From Lysinibacillus_B sp050613145 (lineage in GTDB: Bacteria; Bacillota; Bacilli; Bacillales_A; Planococcaceae), in contig NZ_CP192507.1 in the NCBI RefSeq assembly GCF_050613145.1, forward strand, positions 2,046,001 to 2,110,000: a DNA stretch of 64,000 nt, read 5' to 3'. The notes beneath the pieces were generated by a model. It was given only the letters and a program-made list of their open reading frames with translations, did no database searches and was not told the origin of the DNA. Shown here piece by piece: positions 42,284-51,341 of this stretch (positions are counted from its first letter, which is position 1; every line of letters begins with the position of its first letter). A program made the translations under genes and the position numbers.

Positions 42284-43222
42284 ATGAAAAAAGTATTTAT
42301 TGCAGGCGCAACAGGTGGCATCGGCTCTGCATTAGTAGCAGAATTAACGGCAAAACAGATTGAGGTCATTGCATTTGCTCGAACAGAGGCAACATTGAAA
42401 GAGAGGTTTCGGGGAAATGCACTAGTGACATGTATCGCTGGCGATGTTTTAAATGATCAAGATGTACTTAAAGCTGCTCAAGGTGCCGACACGATAATGC
42501 ATGCAGTCAGTTTTCCATATGAACAATGGGAAGCAAAGCATATTCCGTGCTTAGAAAATTTATTGAAAGTAGCTAAGCAAATTAATAGTCGATTTGTTAT
42601 GCTTGATAATATTTATGCTTATGGAAAAGCCATGTCACCTGTAAAAGAAGATGTAGAAAAGCGACCACATACAAAGAAAGGGAAGAAACGATTAGAAATG
42701 GAGAGGTTGATTAAAAATAGTGGCGTCCCTTACGTAATTGCCCATATCCCAGATGTATTTGGTCCATATGCAGTCAATACCGTTTTATATAGTACGCTAC
42801 AAGCTGTCGTGCAAAATAAAAAGGCTTATTTTGTTGGAAGAATGGATAAAACGAGAGAGTTTGCCTACACACCCGATATCGCTAAAGCTGTTGTTGCACT
42901 TGCCTTAAAGGAAGAGAGCTACAATCAACATTGGAATATTCCAGGTTGTTTGAAAATAACAGGGGATGCATTACAAAGTTTTCTCCATGAGCAATTCAAC
43001 TACCGTAAAAAGTTAAAGCCTGCTACTACTCGTATGATTGCATTTCTAGGACTGTTCTCACCCTTTATGCGGGAACAAAAAGAAATGATGTATTTAACAG
43101 AAACACCCGTAATCGTTGATGGCGAGAAATTACAAAAAATGCTTGGTCACCTCCCTTTAACAGACACAAGGCAAAGCTTAACAGAAACGATTCATTGGAT
43201 AGAAACTAGTAAATCATTGTAA
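42284..43222 (+). CDS. NAD(P)-dependent epimerase/dehydratase family protein
   Basis: An extended short-chain dehydrogenase (SDR) of 312 residues. The NAD(P)-binding motif GATGGIGSAL starts the protein. The Tyr of the active site is in NIYAYGK (YxxxK is YAYGK, so Tyr with Lys four on), and HIPDVFGPY follows. AGGGGGAG lies upstream of the ATG. It is the probable target of the TetR-type protein encoded just before. The substrate is not identifiable. Confidence 0.88.
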   Translation: MKKVFIAGATGGIGSALVAELTAKQIEVIAFARTEATLKERFRGNALVTCIAGDVLNDQDVLKAAQGADTIMHAVSFPYEQWEAKHIPCLENLLKVAKQINSRFVMLDNIYAYGKAMSPVKEDVEKRPHTKKGKKRLEMERLIKNSGVPYVIAHIPDVFGPYAVNTVLYSTLQAVVQNKKAYFVGRMDKTREFAYTPDIAKAVVALALKEESYNQHWNIPGCLKITGDALQSFLHEQFNYRKKLKPATTRMIAFLGLFSPFMREQKEMMYLTETPVIVDGEKLQKMLGHLPLTDTRQSLTETIHWIETSKSL

Positions 43223-43337
43223 GTCTGCGATGATAACTTATTTCATGTCATCTTTCTTTATATCGGTTATGATAGAAATTATAGTTTGAATATTTTGTAA
43301 AAATGCGCATTTTTACAATGGAAGAGGTGTTTTGATT

Positions 43338-44027
43338 TTGAAAACAATCGGATTAATCGGAGGGATGAGCTGGGAGTCCTCTGCACAATACTACCGGATT
43401 ATCAATGAGGAAGTAAAGTTACGACTTGGAGGGTTGCACTCTGCAAAACTCATACTCGCTAGCGTAGATTTTGAGGAAATTGAAAAATTTCAATCGTTAG
43501 GAAAATGGGAAGAAGCTGGCGAATTACTCGCACATGTTGCGAAAAATTTAGAGAAGGCGGGAGCAGATTTTATTGTCATTTGCACAAACACGATGCATAA
43601 AGTAGCCTCAACAATTGAAAAAGCCATTCATATCCCGCTTCTACATATTGCAGATGCAACCGCAAATGAAATTCAGCAAATGCAGCTAAACAAAATTGGT
43701 CTACTTGGAACGAAATATACGATGGAACAAGATTTTTATAAAGAGCGGATTCGTCAACATGGAATTGAAATCCTCATTCCGGGTGAAGAGGCACGGCTAG
43801 AAGTGAATCGAATTATTTTTGAAGAACTATGCTTAGGCGACATCAAGCCACCGTCTAAAGATTATTACCTTCAAGTGATTGATGAACTAATACAGCAAGG
43901 GGCTGAAGGGATTATTCTAGGCTGTACAGAAATTGGATTATTAATTAAGCCTGAAGATGTAGAAGTACCTGTGTTTGATACAACTGTCATCCACGCCAAA
44001 AACGCTGTAACAGTAGCGTTAGATTAA
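43338..44027 (+). CDS. Aspartate/glutamate racemase family amino-acid racemase
   Basis: A two-cysteine, cofactor-independent racemase of 229 residues. It begins KTIGLIGGMSWESSAQYYR, and the catalytic cysteines are in VICTNTMHK and ILGCTEIGLL. This pattern matches the YgeA-type broad-specificity amino-acid racemases. The start is TTG at 43338, eight bases after AGAGGTG; another TTG six bases earlier is too close to that site. It may supply D-amino acids for cell-wall remodelling or use; not resolved. Confidence 0.9.
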   Translation: MKTIGLIGGMSWESSAQYYRIINEEVKLRLGGLHSAKLILASVDFEEIEKFQSLGKWEEAGELLAHVAKNLEKAGADFIVICTNTMHKVASTIEKAIHIPLLHIADATANEIQQMQLNKIGLLGTKYTMEQDFYKERIRQHGIEILIPGEEARLEVNRIIFEELCLGDIKPPSKDYYLQVIDELIQQGAEGIILGCTEIGLLIKPEDVEVPVFDTTVIHAKNAVTVALD

Positions 44028-44071
44028 GCTGTCATACAACTGTGAAATGAAAATTAAATGAGTGTAGTCAC

Positions 44072-44100
44072 AAAACCGGTACTAATAAGTGCTGGTTTTT
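44072..44100 (+). terminator. Terminator after the racemase gene
   Basis: The stem AAAACCGGTAC / GTGCTGGTTTT (two G-U pairs) is followed by TTGTT. Confidence 0.7.
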
Positions 44101-44242
44101 GTTATTTAGGTTATGATAAGGGGAAAGTATTTGAATAATTTGGAAAAAAATAATCACGTAGCGCACTTTTATAATGAATAGAAACACTTCAGTGTAATTG
44201 GAACCGGATGATAACGGATAAAAAGCAGTGAGGAGCATGAAA

Positions 44243-44689
44243 ATGAAAAGAATTATATTACTATGCCTATTACTATTAGCGGCTTGCAGTGAAGAGGAAA
44301 TTAATGCTTCATTTACGATTTTGCCGATTTCAGATGAAGAATTTAGCAAAGTTGGCGGTATCGATCAACCAAACCAAGAAGACTTTAAAATGCTAGATTT
44401 TGAACTGAATGCAGAACTTCCTAATGGTACGGTATTTAGTGAAAAAATGGGGTTTGATGATTTGGAAGAAACACTTAATACAATCGATGGCACAGAACGA
44501 TACTGGTATGGGAGTGGTTGGGAACACGAGCTTAATATGAAACGACAAATTGTGATCTATACAAAAGGTGTGTCAAATGAGCAATTAACAAAAGCATTTG
44601 AAGAAACAGAAATACATATTGTATGGGGGGAAAATGAAGAACAGCATACAAGAACATATAATCTAGCTGAAATATTGGAGATAAAATAA
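44243..44689 (+). CDS. Hypothetical lipoprotein (148 aa)
   Basis: A predicted lipoprotein: the signal ends LLLLAAC with Cys15 as lipidation site. The mature part is acidic and beta-rich, with no family I recognise. The start at the ATG 44243 is chosen because GTGAGGAG lies seven bases upstream; another ATG six bases earlier is too close. It is a single gene after the racemase terminator. Confidence 0.75.
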   Translation: MKRIILLCLLLLAACSEEEINASFTILPISDEEFSKVGGIDQPNQEDFKMLDFELNAELPNGTVFSEKMGFDDLEETLNTIDGTERYWYGSGWEHELNMKRQIVIYTKGVSNEQLTKAFEETEIHIVWGENEEQHTRTYNLAEILEIK

Positions 44690-44705
44690 AGAAAATGGCA
44701 ATGAC

Positions 44706-44828
44706 ATGAATAAAACTATTATTTTTGACACGGAGGATACATTATTTCAAACAAATTTAATTTTAGTTGAATATAAAGTTCCACAAAACAAAAAATGCTC
44801 AATACTATTAATTCAAGTGAAAGGGTGA
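44706..44828 (+). pseudogene. Truncated relic of a HAD-family hydrolase
   Basis: A 40-codon frame begins MNKTIIFDTEDTLFQT, an almost perfect HAD phosphatase motif I (hhhhDxDxT; here D-T-E-D-T, with the second Asp replaced by Glu). After about 22 residues the similarity stops and the frame ends at 44828. The rest of a ~220-residue hydrolase is missing, so this is a deletion remnant just before a TetR gene. Confidence 0.6.
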
Positions 44829-44837
44829 ATATTTTAT

Positions 44838-45428
44838 ATGGATAAAAAAGATCGTACACGCATTTTAATATTAGCTGCTGCCAAGCGTGTATTTTTAGAA
44901 AAAGGCTATAAAGATACAACTATAAAGCTCATTGCAGAAAGTGCGGGTCTAGGTTATGGCACCATTTATTCGCATTTTAAGTTAGGAAAAGAGGAAGTAT
45001 TCGCGACATTAATTGAAGAAGTAATGACCCCATTTTATGAGATTGCACAATTAACATATACTCCTAGGAACAAAGAGCAAGCTTATAATTTTACATATAA
45101 TAATACTTATAAATATTTAACCCTTGCTATACAAAATAAAGAAATTTTTAAATTAATTCACGAAGCTAAAGGAATGTCAGAACTCGTAAATCAAAAATGG
45201 GAAGATATTACTGACAAGTTTATTGAAAGAATCTCTGTTAACGTTGAAATCGTGCGTTCACTTGGAATGATTCGAAATGAACATTATCATTCAGAAATTG
45301 TAGCGAGCTTCTTATATTACCTAGGTGAGCGTTATTTATGGGAATTAATATTAGATAAAACGGCTATACCCATTCATGAAATTACAAGAGATATCGTAAC
45401 GATGTACACACACGGTTTGTTTAAATAA
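44838..45428 (+). CDS. TetR/AcrR family regulator of the amino-acid catabolic cluster
   Basis: A 196-residue TetR-type repressor. The helix-turn-helix reads TTIKLIAESAGLGYGTIYSHFKLGKEEVFATLIEEV. It resembles the FadR/YsiA and BkdR-like TetR group in having a helical acyl-ligand-type C-terminal domain, but the ligand is unknown. It lies directly before the E1-alpha gene; two matching 19-bp palindromes stand around that gene's start. GGGTGAA precedes the ATG. Confidence 0.9.
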   Translation: MDKKDRTRILILAAAKRVFLEKGYKDTTIKLIAESAGLGYGTIYSHFKLGKEEVFATLIEEVMTPFYEIAQLTYTPRNKEQAYNFTYNNTYKYLTLAIQNKEIFKLIHEAKGMSELVNQKWEDITDKFIERISVNVEIVRSLGMIRNEHYHSEIVASFLYYLGERYLWELILDKTAIPIHEITRDIVTMYTHGLFK

Positions 45429-45470
45429 TCTTAAATGCATAAAAGAGCGACTCAAATCATATTTCTTATT

Positions 45471-45489
45471 AATTGACATCGCGTCAATT
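45471..45489. promoter_or_regulatory. TetR operator O1
   Basis: The 19-bp palindrome AATTGACATCGCGTCAATT, extended to TAATTGAC...GTCAATTA, lies in the gap between the TetR gene and the E1-alpha gene. Confidence 0.75.
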
Positions 45490-45523
45490 ATAAGTTTAAA
45501 AAAGAGCAAAGGATGTGTACCGT

Positions 45524-46582
45524 ATGTGGATAGAGCAGTCATCCCTTAAAATTGACATGATATCAATTATGAAAGAAGATGCATCGATTTCTGAGGAATT
45601 TCTAAAAAAGACCGTGACGGATGAACAATGTGTAGATATGTATAAACACATGCTGAGAGCAAGAACTTTTGATGATATTGCGCTGAAATATCAAAGACAA
45701 GGGAAAATCGGTACTTATGCACCTATTCGTGGACAAGAAGCCGCACAAGTTGGCAGTACTTTTGCTTTGACCCAAAAAGACTGGATTTATCCTAGTTATA
45801 GGGAAATAGCCTCAATGCTTGTACATGGTATGCCTATGAAACAATTCTTCTGTTATGTGATGGGGAAAATGGCGGGGATGCATTTAAAAGATATTCCCAT
45901 TTTTCCTATTCAGATTATTATTGGAGCTCAATTATTACATGCAGTCGGGGGGGCTTGGGCAAGCAAATATAAGGATGAAGATAGCGTATCCGTAGCATAT
46001 ATGGGAGACGGTGGAACGTCGGAAGGCGATTTTCATGAAGCTTTGAACTTTGCAGGAGTATATAAATTACCCGTTATTTTCTTTATTCAAAATAATCAGT
46101 GGGCTATTAGTGTTCCGATCGAAAAACAAACGGCTAGTCGTTCAATTGCTCAGAAAGCATTAGCGTATGGAATTACAGGAATACAAGTAGATGGAAATGA
46201 TGTATTAGCAGTTTTTGAAGTAATGAAATTAGCTGTTGAAAAAGCAAAAAAAGGGGAGCCCGTTTTAGTTGAGGCCATTACATATCGTCAAGGACCTCAC
46301 ACAACAGCTGATGACCCTACAAAATACAGAGAAAAAGATGAAGTTGAACAATGGTTGAAAAATGATCCTATCATAAGAATGAAAAAGCTGCTTCTATCTC
46401 GTAACTTATGGAGTGAAGAGCAAGAAGAGGCATTTTTAAAAGAGTGTGAACAAAGTGTAATGCAAGCCTATGCAGAAGCTTTAGCAACTGAAAAAACGAC
46501 TGTTGAAAAAGCAATTGCAGCTACGTATGCAACATTGCCAACTAATTTAAGAAGGCAATTAGAAGAAAGAGGTGCGTTGTGA
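45524..46582 (+). CDS. 2-oxo acid dehydrogenase E1 component, alpha subunit
   Basis: The thiamine-diphosphate E1-alpha subunit of a pyruvate/branched-chain 2-oxo acid dehydrogenase complex, 352 residues. The ThDP motif is AYMGDGGTSEGDFHEALNFA..YKLPVIFFIQNN. YQRQGKIGTYAPIRGQEAAQVG and TYRQGPHTTADDPTKYR are conserved in the branched-chain/PdhA group. ATG 45524 has AAAGG eleven bases upstream; ATG 45569 lies right after operator O2 and has none. Its stop overlaps the E1-beta start by one base. Confidence 0.93.
   Translation: MWIEQSSLKIDMISIMKEDASISEEFLKKTVTDEQCVDMYKHMLRARTFDDIALKYQRQGKIGTYAPIRGQEAAQVGSTFALTQKDWIYPSYREIASMLVHGMPMKQFFCYVMGKMAGMHLKDIPIFPIQIIIGAQLLHAVGGAWASKYKDEDSVSVAYMGDGGTSEGDFHEALNFAGVYKLPVIFFIQNNQWAISVPIEKQTASRSIAQKALAYGITGIQVDGNDVLAVFEVMKLAVEKAKKGEPVLVEAITYRQGPHTTADDPTKYREKDEVEQWLKNDPIIRMKKLLLSRNLWSEEQEEAFLKECEQSVMQAYAEALATEKTTVEKAIAATYATLPTNLRRQLEERGAL
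45550..45568. promoter_or_regulatory. TetR operator O2 inside the start of the E1-alpha gene
   Basis: AATTGACATGATATCAATT matches O1 at all arm positions but one, 79 bases downstream. It lies within codons 9-15 of the E1-alpha gene. Confidence 0.7.
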
Positions 46583-47559
46583 TGGCAGAGATGACAATGG
46601 TCCAAGCGATAAATATGGCATTAGCAGAGGCTATGGAAAAAGACGAGAAGGTTCTTTGTTTAGGTGAAGATATTGGGAAAAACGGAGGGGTATTCAGAGT
46701 TACAGACGGATTATTTGAACGCTTCGGTGAAAAGCGTGTAGTTGATACACCGATAGCTGAGTCTGCAATAATTGGTGCTACAGTTGGTTTAGCTGCAAGA
46801 GGTTTAAAACCAATTGCCGAAATTCAGTTTCTAGGATTTATTTATGAGGCAATGGATCAAATGGCAGCCCAAGCAGCACGATTACGTTTTCGTACAGACG
46901 GAACTGTAACAGCACCGTTAGTTGTTCGTTCCCCATATGGTGGAGGAATACATGCTCCAGAATTACATTCAGACAGTTTAGAAGGTATTTTTCTACATTC
47001 TCCAGGTCTGAAAATTGTAATGCCTAGTTCACCATCGGACGCAAAAGGATTATTAGCCGCAGCCATTAATGATCCAGATCCTGTACTATTTTTAGAGCCG
47101 ATGAAACTTTATCGTACAATCAAAGAAAATGTGCAAGAGTCTTATTATGAAATTCCTATTGGACAAGCATCAGTTATTAACGAGGGAACAGATGTGTCCA
47201 TTGTAACTTATGGTCCAAGTGTGATCACGGTGAAGCAGGCATTACCAATTTTACAATCAAAAGGTATTTCAGCCGAAGTGATTGATTTACGAACGATTGC
47301 GCCCATTGATTATGAAACGATTATTCAATCAATAGATAAAACGGGGCGATTAGTGATCGTACATGAAGCGGTAAAAACAGGTGGTGTTGGCGCTGAAATA
47401 GCGGCCATTGTGGCGGAGTATTGCATGTATTCCATGCATTCACCTATATATCGTGTAACAGGGTACGATACACCATATCCCGTACCAAGTATTGAAGCAG
47501 AGTGGCTTCCGACTGTTGAGCGAGTAGTTCATGCTGTTGTTGAAGTAATGAAGGAATAG
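46582..47559 (+). CDS. 2-oxo acid dehydrogenase E1 component, beta subunit
   Basis: The E1-beta subunit, 325 residues, which binds E1-alpha and the E2 core. Typical stretches are LGEDIGKNGGVFRVTDGL, FGEKRVVDTPIAES and VRSPYGGGIHAPELHSDSLE. ATG 46582 is chosen over GTG 46579 because AGAGGTG is seven bases before it. It overlaps the alpha-subunit stop (TGATG) and is followed by the E2 gene after eleven bases. Confidence 0.94.
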   Translation: MAEMTMVQAINMALAEAMEKDEKVLCLGEDIGKNGGVFRVTDGLFERFGEKRVVDTPIAESAIIGATVGLAARGLKPIAEIQFLGFIYEAMDQMAAQAARLRFRTDGTVTAPLVVRSPYGGGIHAPELHSDSLEGIFLHSPGLKIVMPSSPSDAKGLLAAAINDPDPVLFLEPMKLYRTIKENVQESYYEIPIGQASVINEGTDVSIVTYGPSVITVKQALPILQSKGISAEVIDLRTIAPIDYETIIQSIDKTGRLVIVHEAVKTGGVGAEIAAIVAEYCMYSMHSPIYRVTGYDTPYPVPSIEAEWLPTVERVVHAVVEVMKE

Positions 47560-47570
47560 GAGGGAACAAA

Positions 47571-48764
47571 ATGTTTGATTTTTTGCTCCCGGATATCGGG
47601 GAAGGATTGCATGAAGCAGAAGTTTTGAAATGGTTTGTGGCAGTAGGTCAAAAAGTAAAAGCAAACGAATTATTAGTAGAAGTACAAACCGATAAAGCCG
47701 TTGTTGAAATAACTGCACCAGTGTCTGGGGTAGTACATCAACTGGGAGGGGAAGTTGGAGATTCCATAATAGTCGGCACTCTACTTTGTCAATTTGATAC
47801 AAAAAATACGCCTACACTTGAAAAAGAAGAAGTAGAAAAAACAGAGAAGACGGTTCCTATCCAACCAGAAAAGACTGAAAATTCAAATAAAAGAACAGTG
47901 AAAGCTGCACCCTCAGTTCGTAAAGCCGCTCGAAATTTAGGGATTAATATTGAAAAGGTCGTAGGTAGTGGACCAAAGGGGCGTGTACTTAGGGCAGATT
48001 TGGAGCAGTATTTAGCACAAAAAAGTGACGTGCCAACTACTATTGAGAAGTCTATGGAATGGACGGGTCAAGAAAAAGCAATTCCTATTAGGGGTTTAAG
48101 AAAAGCGATTTTTGAAAATATGGAGAAATCTGTAGCTAACGCTGTGCTATGTACAGGAATGGAAAAATTAAATGTAACAAAGCTAATTCAATTTAAAAAA
48201 GAAGCACAACAACTACAAGAATTTAAAACTACTAAATTAACTTATTTACCTATTATTTTAAAGGCTGTCGCAAGTTCATTAAAAGAACATCAGATATTTA
48301 ATTCAAAGGTTAATGAAGAAAATCGAACAATAATAATTAGCCCGGTAATTAATATTGGTGTAGCAGTAGCAACAGAGGAAGGACTTTTAGTACCTGTTAT
48401 TAAAAATGCAGATAAAAAATCAATTTATGAGATTGCGAAGGAATTAGAAATACTATTGGAAAAAGTAAAAACTAAAAAAATATCAGTTGCAGAGCTAACA
48501 GGAAGTACTTTCACTGTTTCAAGTACTGGAAGTAAAGGCGGCATATTCGCAACACCTATTCCAAATTATCCAGAAGTAGCTATACTGGGGGTTCATAAGA
48601 TTGTAAAGGAACCTGTAGTTGTGAACGATGCTATTGAAGTAGGGCATACTATGACTTTATCTTGTACATTCGATCATCGAGTAATAGATGGTGAACCTGT
48701 AGGAGTATTTATGCAAACGCTTGCAAACTATTTAGAAAACCCTATTCGCTTTTTAATAGACTAA
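47571..48764 (+). CDS. 2-oxo acid dehydrogenase E2 component (dihydrolipoyl acyltransferase)
   Basis: The E2 core enzyme, 397 residues, with one N-terminal lipoyl domain (lipoyl Lys in QTDKAVVEI, about residue 43), a linker, a peripheral subunit-binding domain (APSVRKAARNLGINIEKVVGSGPKGRVLRAD, about 113-145) and a C-terminal catalytic domain with DHRVIDG. AGGAGG precedes the ATG. No gene for the third enzyme, E3 (dihydrolipoyl dehydrogenase), follows; an E3 from elsewhere must be used. Confidence 0.94.
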   Translation: MFDFLLPDIGEGLHEAEVLKWFVAVGQKVKANELLVEVQTDKAVVEITAPVSGVVHQLGGEVGDSIIVGTLLCQFDTKNTPTLEKEEVEKTEKTVPIQPEKTENSNKRTVKAAPSVRKAARNLGINIEKVVGSGPKGRVLRADLEQYLAQKSDVPTTIEKSMEWTGQEKAIPIRGLRKAIFENMEKSVANAVLCTGMEKLNVTKLIQFKKEAQQLQEFKTTKLTYLPIILKAVASSLKEHQIFNSKVNEENRTIIISPVINIGVAVATEEGLLVPVIKNADKKSIYEIAKELEILLEKVKTKKISVAELTGSTFTVSSTGSKGGIFATPIPNYPEVAILGVHKIVKEPVVVNDAIEVGHTMTLSCTFDHRVIDGEPVGVFMQTLANYLENPIRFLID

Positions 48765-48866
48765 ATTATCTCAAAATCTGTTTCAAATGCTCCTTGAAAG
48801 CGTGACCGCTCAGCGAAAAAACTTTATTCTGGCTGACTATTAGTAAAAAGTAAGGGACGTGAATGA

Positions 48867-50180
48867 ATGGAGAGAAAAATAGGTTTAGCAGGTGCTATAT
48901 CAACTTTAATTGGAACAATGGTTGGTGCAGCAATATTTGTTATGTTAGGTTCTTTAGCTAGCCAAACTGGAAATTCACTTGTTTTCGCTTTTTTAGTCGG
49001 TGCTATTCCTGCATTTTTGGCGAGTGCTTATTATATTCAATTAAGTAGCATAGTGCCAGAAAATGGAGGGAGTTTTGTTTACACAAAAAGATTTGTACAT
49101 CCTATAGCTGGTATGATAGTCGGTCTATTTTTAGTATTTGCAGGTGTAGGTGCTATTGGAATGTTAGCATTAGGGTTTGTTGATTACTTTAAATTTTTCT
49201 TTACAACAGATTTAAGTTTAGTATTGGCAGTAGCATTTGTTGTGTTATTCATACTACTCAATATTTTAGGGATAGAGTTCGCTAGTAAATTACAAATTGT
49301 GATGGTCGGTTGGATGTTACTAGCGCTTATAGTCTTTATAATCGCTGGGTTCTGGGCATATACAAGCGGAGTAAGTGTAGCTACTGAAGAGACCCCATTC
49401 TTCTTTAATGGCACTTCTGGGTTCTTAATGGCAAGCGTTCTTGCCTTTTATTCTTACGCTGGGTACGGTCTAATTACTGAACTAGGTGGGAAAATTAAAA
49501 ACGCAAAACGGAATGCACCTCTTGCAATTGGCATTAGTTTAGTAATTGTAACGACGATTTATGCGCTATTAGCCTTTGTAGCATTAAAAGTTGTAGATTT
49601 AAGCGAATTTATTGCTTTTACGGCTTCTTTACCTATGGCTGCTGAAAAATTTTTACCGCAATGGCTAGTTAATTTTATTGCAATTGGTGGCATTATGGCA
49701 ATTGCTACGACAATAAATGCGATATTTTTAGTAATCCCTGAAGAATTACGCGTAATGGCCGAACATCGAGATATTTCTCCTATTTTCAAGAAAGTGCATG
49801 CCAAATTTAACACGCCATATGTGTCAATATTAACAATTGGGATAATTGCTATTGTTTTAATTTTGCTCGGTGTTTCAAGTACTATTTTAACAACAATGAC
49901 AGTAGTAGGTTTATTAATAGGAAGCATATTTATGGGAACAAGCATGCTGTTTGTTTTAAAAAAACATAAACATATTTATGAAAATGCCCAAATCAAAATT
50001 CCTAAGCCAGTTTTAATTGTTTGTTGTGTTCTAGGGATTTTAACAAGTGCTTTTTTCATGTTAATTGCCTTCCTAGATGCCCCATTTGTAGCCGTCGTTG
50101 CTGTTGCATTGGTTATCATCACATTTATTTATATGAAGATTAAAAAACCAAGTAGTGTTTCAGAGGAGGAAATGGGATGA
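48867..50180 (+). CDS. APC family amino acid permease
   Basis: An amino acid-polyamine-organocation permease of 437 residues and about 12 helices. The helix-1 motif LIGTMVGAAIFVMLG and PENGGSFVYTKRF are typical. It lies 102 bases after the E2 gene and overlaps the amino-acid dehydrogenase gene by four bases (ATGA), so it should bring in the substrate of that dehydrogenase. The amino acid is unknown; branched-chain or aromatic is plausible from the 2-oxo acid complex. Confidence 0.9.
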   Translation: MERKIGLAGAISTLIGTMVGAAIFVMLGSLASQTGNSLVFAFLVGAIPAFLASAYYIQLSSIVPENGGSFVYTKRFVHPIAGMIVGLFLVFAGVGAIGMLALGFVDYFKFFFTTDLSLVLAVAFVVLFILLNILGIEFASKLQIVMVGWMLLALIVFIIAGFWAYTSGVSVATEETPFFFNGTSGFLMASVLAFYSYAGYGLITELGGKIKNAKRNAPLAIGISLVIVTTIYALLAFVALKVVDLSEFIAFTASLPMAAEKFLPQWLVNFIAIGGIMAIATTINAIFLVIPEELRVMAEHRDISPIFKKVHAKFNTPYVSILTIGIIAIVLILLGVSSTILTTMTVVGLLIGSIFMGTSMLFVLKKHKHIYENAQIKIPKPVLIVCCVLGILTSAFFMLIAFLDAPFVAVVAVALVIITFIYMKIKKPSSVSEEEMG

Positions 50181-51286
50181 CATATTTAACAACGGAATGG
50201 ACAGATCAAGAAACCGGTGCTAAAGGCTATTTAGTAATTGATAAAATGAAAAATGATTTATGTGCAGGTGGAATTCGTATGAGACCTGGCGTTACAAAAG
50301 ATGAAGTTAAAAGACTGGCAGAGATAATGACGATTAAAGTGGCAGGATTAGGCATGGATGTTGGCGGAGCAAAGGGGGGAATCGACTTTGATAGTCGAGA
50401 TCCAAGAGCCAAAGAAGTATTAGCAAGATATTTGCAGGCGCATTTACCATATATTGAAAAAAGCTGGCTTACAAGTGAAGACTTAGGAACGAGAGAATCT
50501 GAAATAGTAGAAATTTTAAAAAGTTATGGACTAAACACAAGTGTCGATGCATTCTTTCGAAATAGTGCAGTGAAAGAAGAAATTTTAAGGAATTTACAAC
50601 GAGCTTTTACAACTAAATATGAAGATATGGCATTAACAGATTTAGTAACTGGGTATGGTGTGATGGTAGCGGTAAAAAAAGTGATAGACCATTATGAAAT
50701 AAAAGATCCAAAAGTTGCTGTCCAGGGCTTTGGCAGTGTAGGGGCAAGTGCAGCAAAATTTTTAGCTCAACAAAATATTAAAGTAACACATGTAGCAGAT
50801 ATAAATGGGATTATACACTGTGAAGACGGGCTTGATATTCCTTATTTATTATCTATCAAAGATGAACGAGGAAATATAAATCGAACAAAATTACCAACTT
50901 CATATTTTGAATCCGATCCTCAGTCGTTCGTTAATGCAAATGTAGATATATTAATTCCTGCAGCGATTGCAGATGTCATTAATGATAAAAATGTTGACGA
51001 GATTAAGGCAAAGTTTATAGTGGAAGGCGCTAATCTACCTGTGACAAATGATGCTGAAGAAAAATTAAGAGAAAGAGATGTAAAAGTGGTTCCTGACTTT
51101 ATAGCAAATAGTGGCGGAGCAGGCTTATTTGTAGCAGTTCTAACTGAAAAAAGTGATGGTACTCCTACAAGTATCTTTGAATTTTTAGAAAATACTTTAT
51201 CAAATACGGTTGAGAAAATAATAAAAATAGCTGATTCTAATAAAAGTTCCATTCGGGAAGCTGCCAAATATTTAATCATCAATTAG
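50177..51286 (+). CDS. Glu/Leu/Phe/Val dehydrogenase family enzyme
   Basis: An NAD(P)-dependent amino-acid dehydrogenase of 369 residues. It has LCAGGIRMRPG, the substrate Lys in MTIKVAG, the catalytic Lys in GGAKGGID and the Asp in TSEDLGT, followed by a Rossmann domain with VQGFGSVGASAAKFL. It is shorter than glutamate dehydrogenase and unlike the leucine dehydrogenase (GGxKG..I) of the usual bkd operon. It would turn the imported amino acid into a 2-oxo acid for the E1/E2 complex encoded upstream. It ends in a terminator. Confidence 0.92.
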   Translation: MTYLTTEWTDQETGAKGYLVIDKMKNDLCAGGIRMRPGVTKDEVKRLAEIMTIKVAGLGMDVGGAKGGIDFDSRDPRAKEVLARYLQAHLPYIEKSWLTSEDLGTRESEIVEILKSYGLNTSVDAFFRNSAVKEEILRNLQRAFTTKYEDMALTDLVTGYGVMVAVKKVIDHYEIKDPKVAVQGFGSVGASAAKFLAQQNIKVTHVADINGIIHCEDGLDIPYLLSIKDERGNINRTKLPTSYFESDPQSFVNANVDILIPAAIADVINDKNVDEIKAKFIVEGANLPVTNDAEEKLRERDVKVVPDFIANSGGAGLFVAVLTEKSDGTPTSIFEFLENTLSNTVEKIIKIADSNKSSIREAAKYLIIN

Positions 51287-51311
51287 AGGATACTTATGTG
51301 TCTACACACTG

Positions 51312-51341
51312 AAACCACTTGCACAATCGCAGGTGGTTTTA
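51312..51341 (+). terminator. Terminator of the amino-acid catabolic cluster
   Basis: The stem AAACCACTTGC / GCAGGTGGTTT is followed by TAATGG. A near copy of this terminator and its flank occurs at 52101-52140. Confidence 0.75.
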
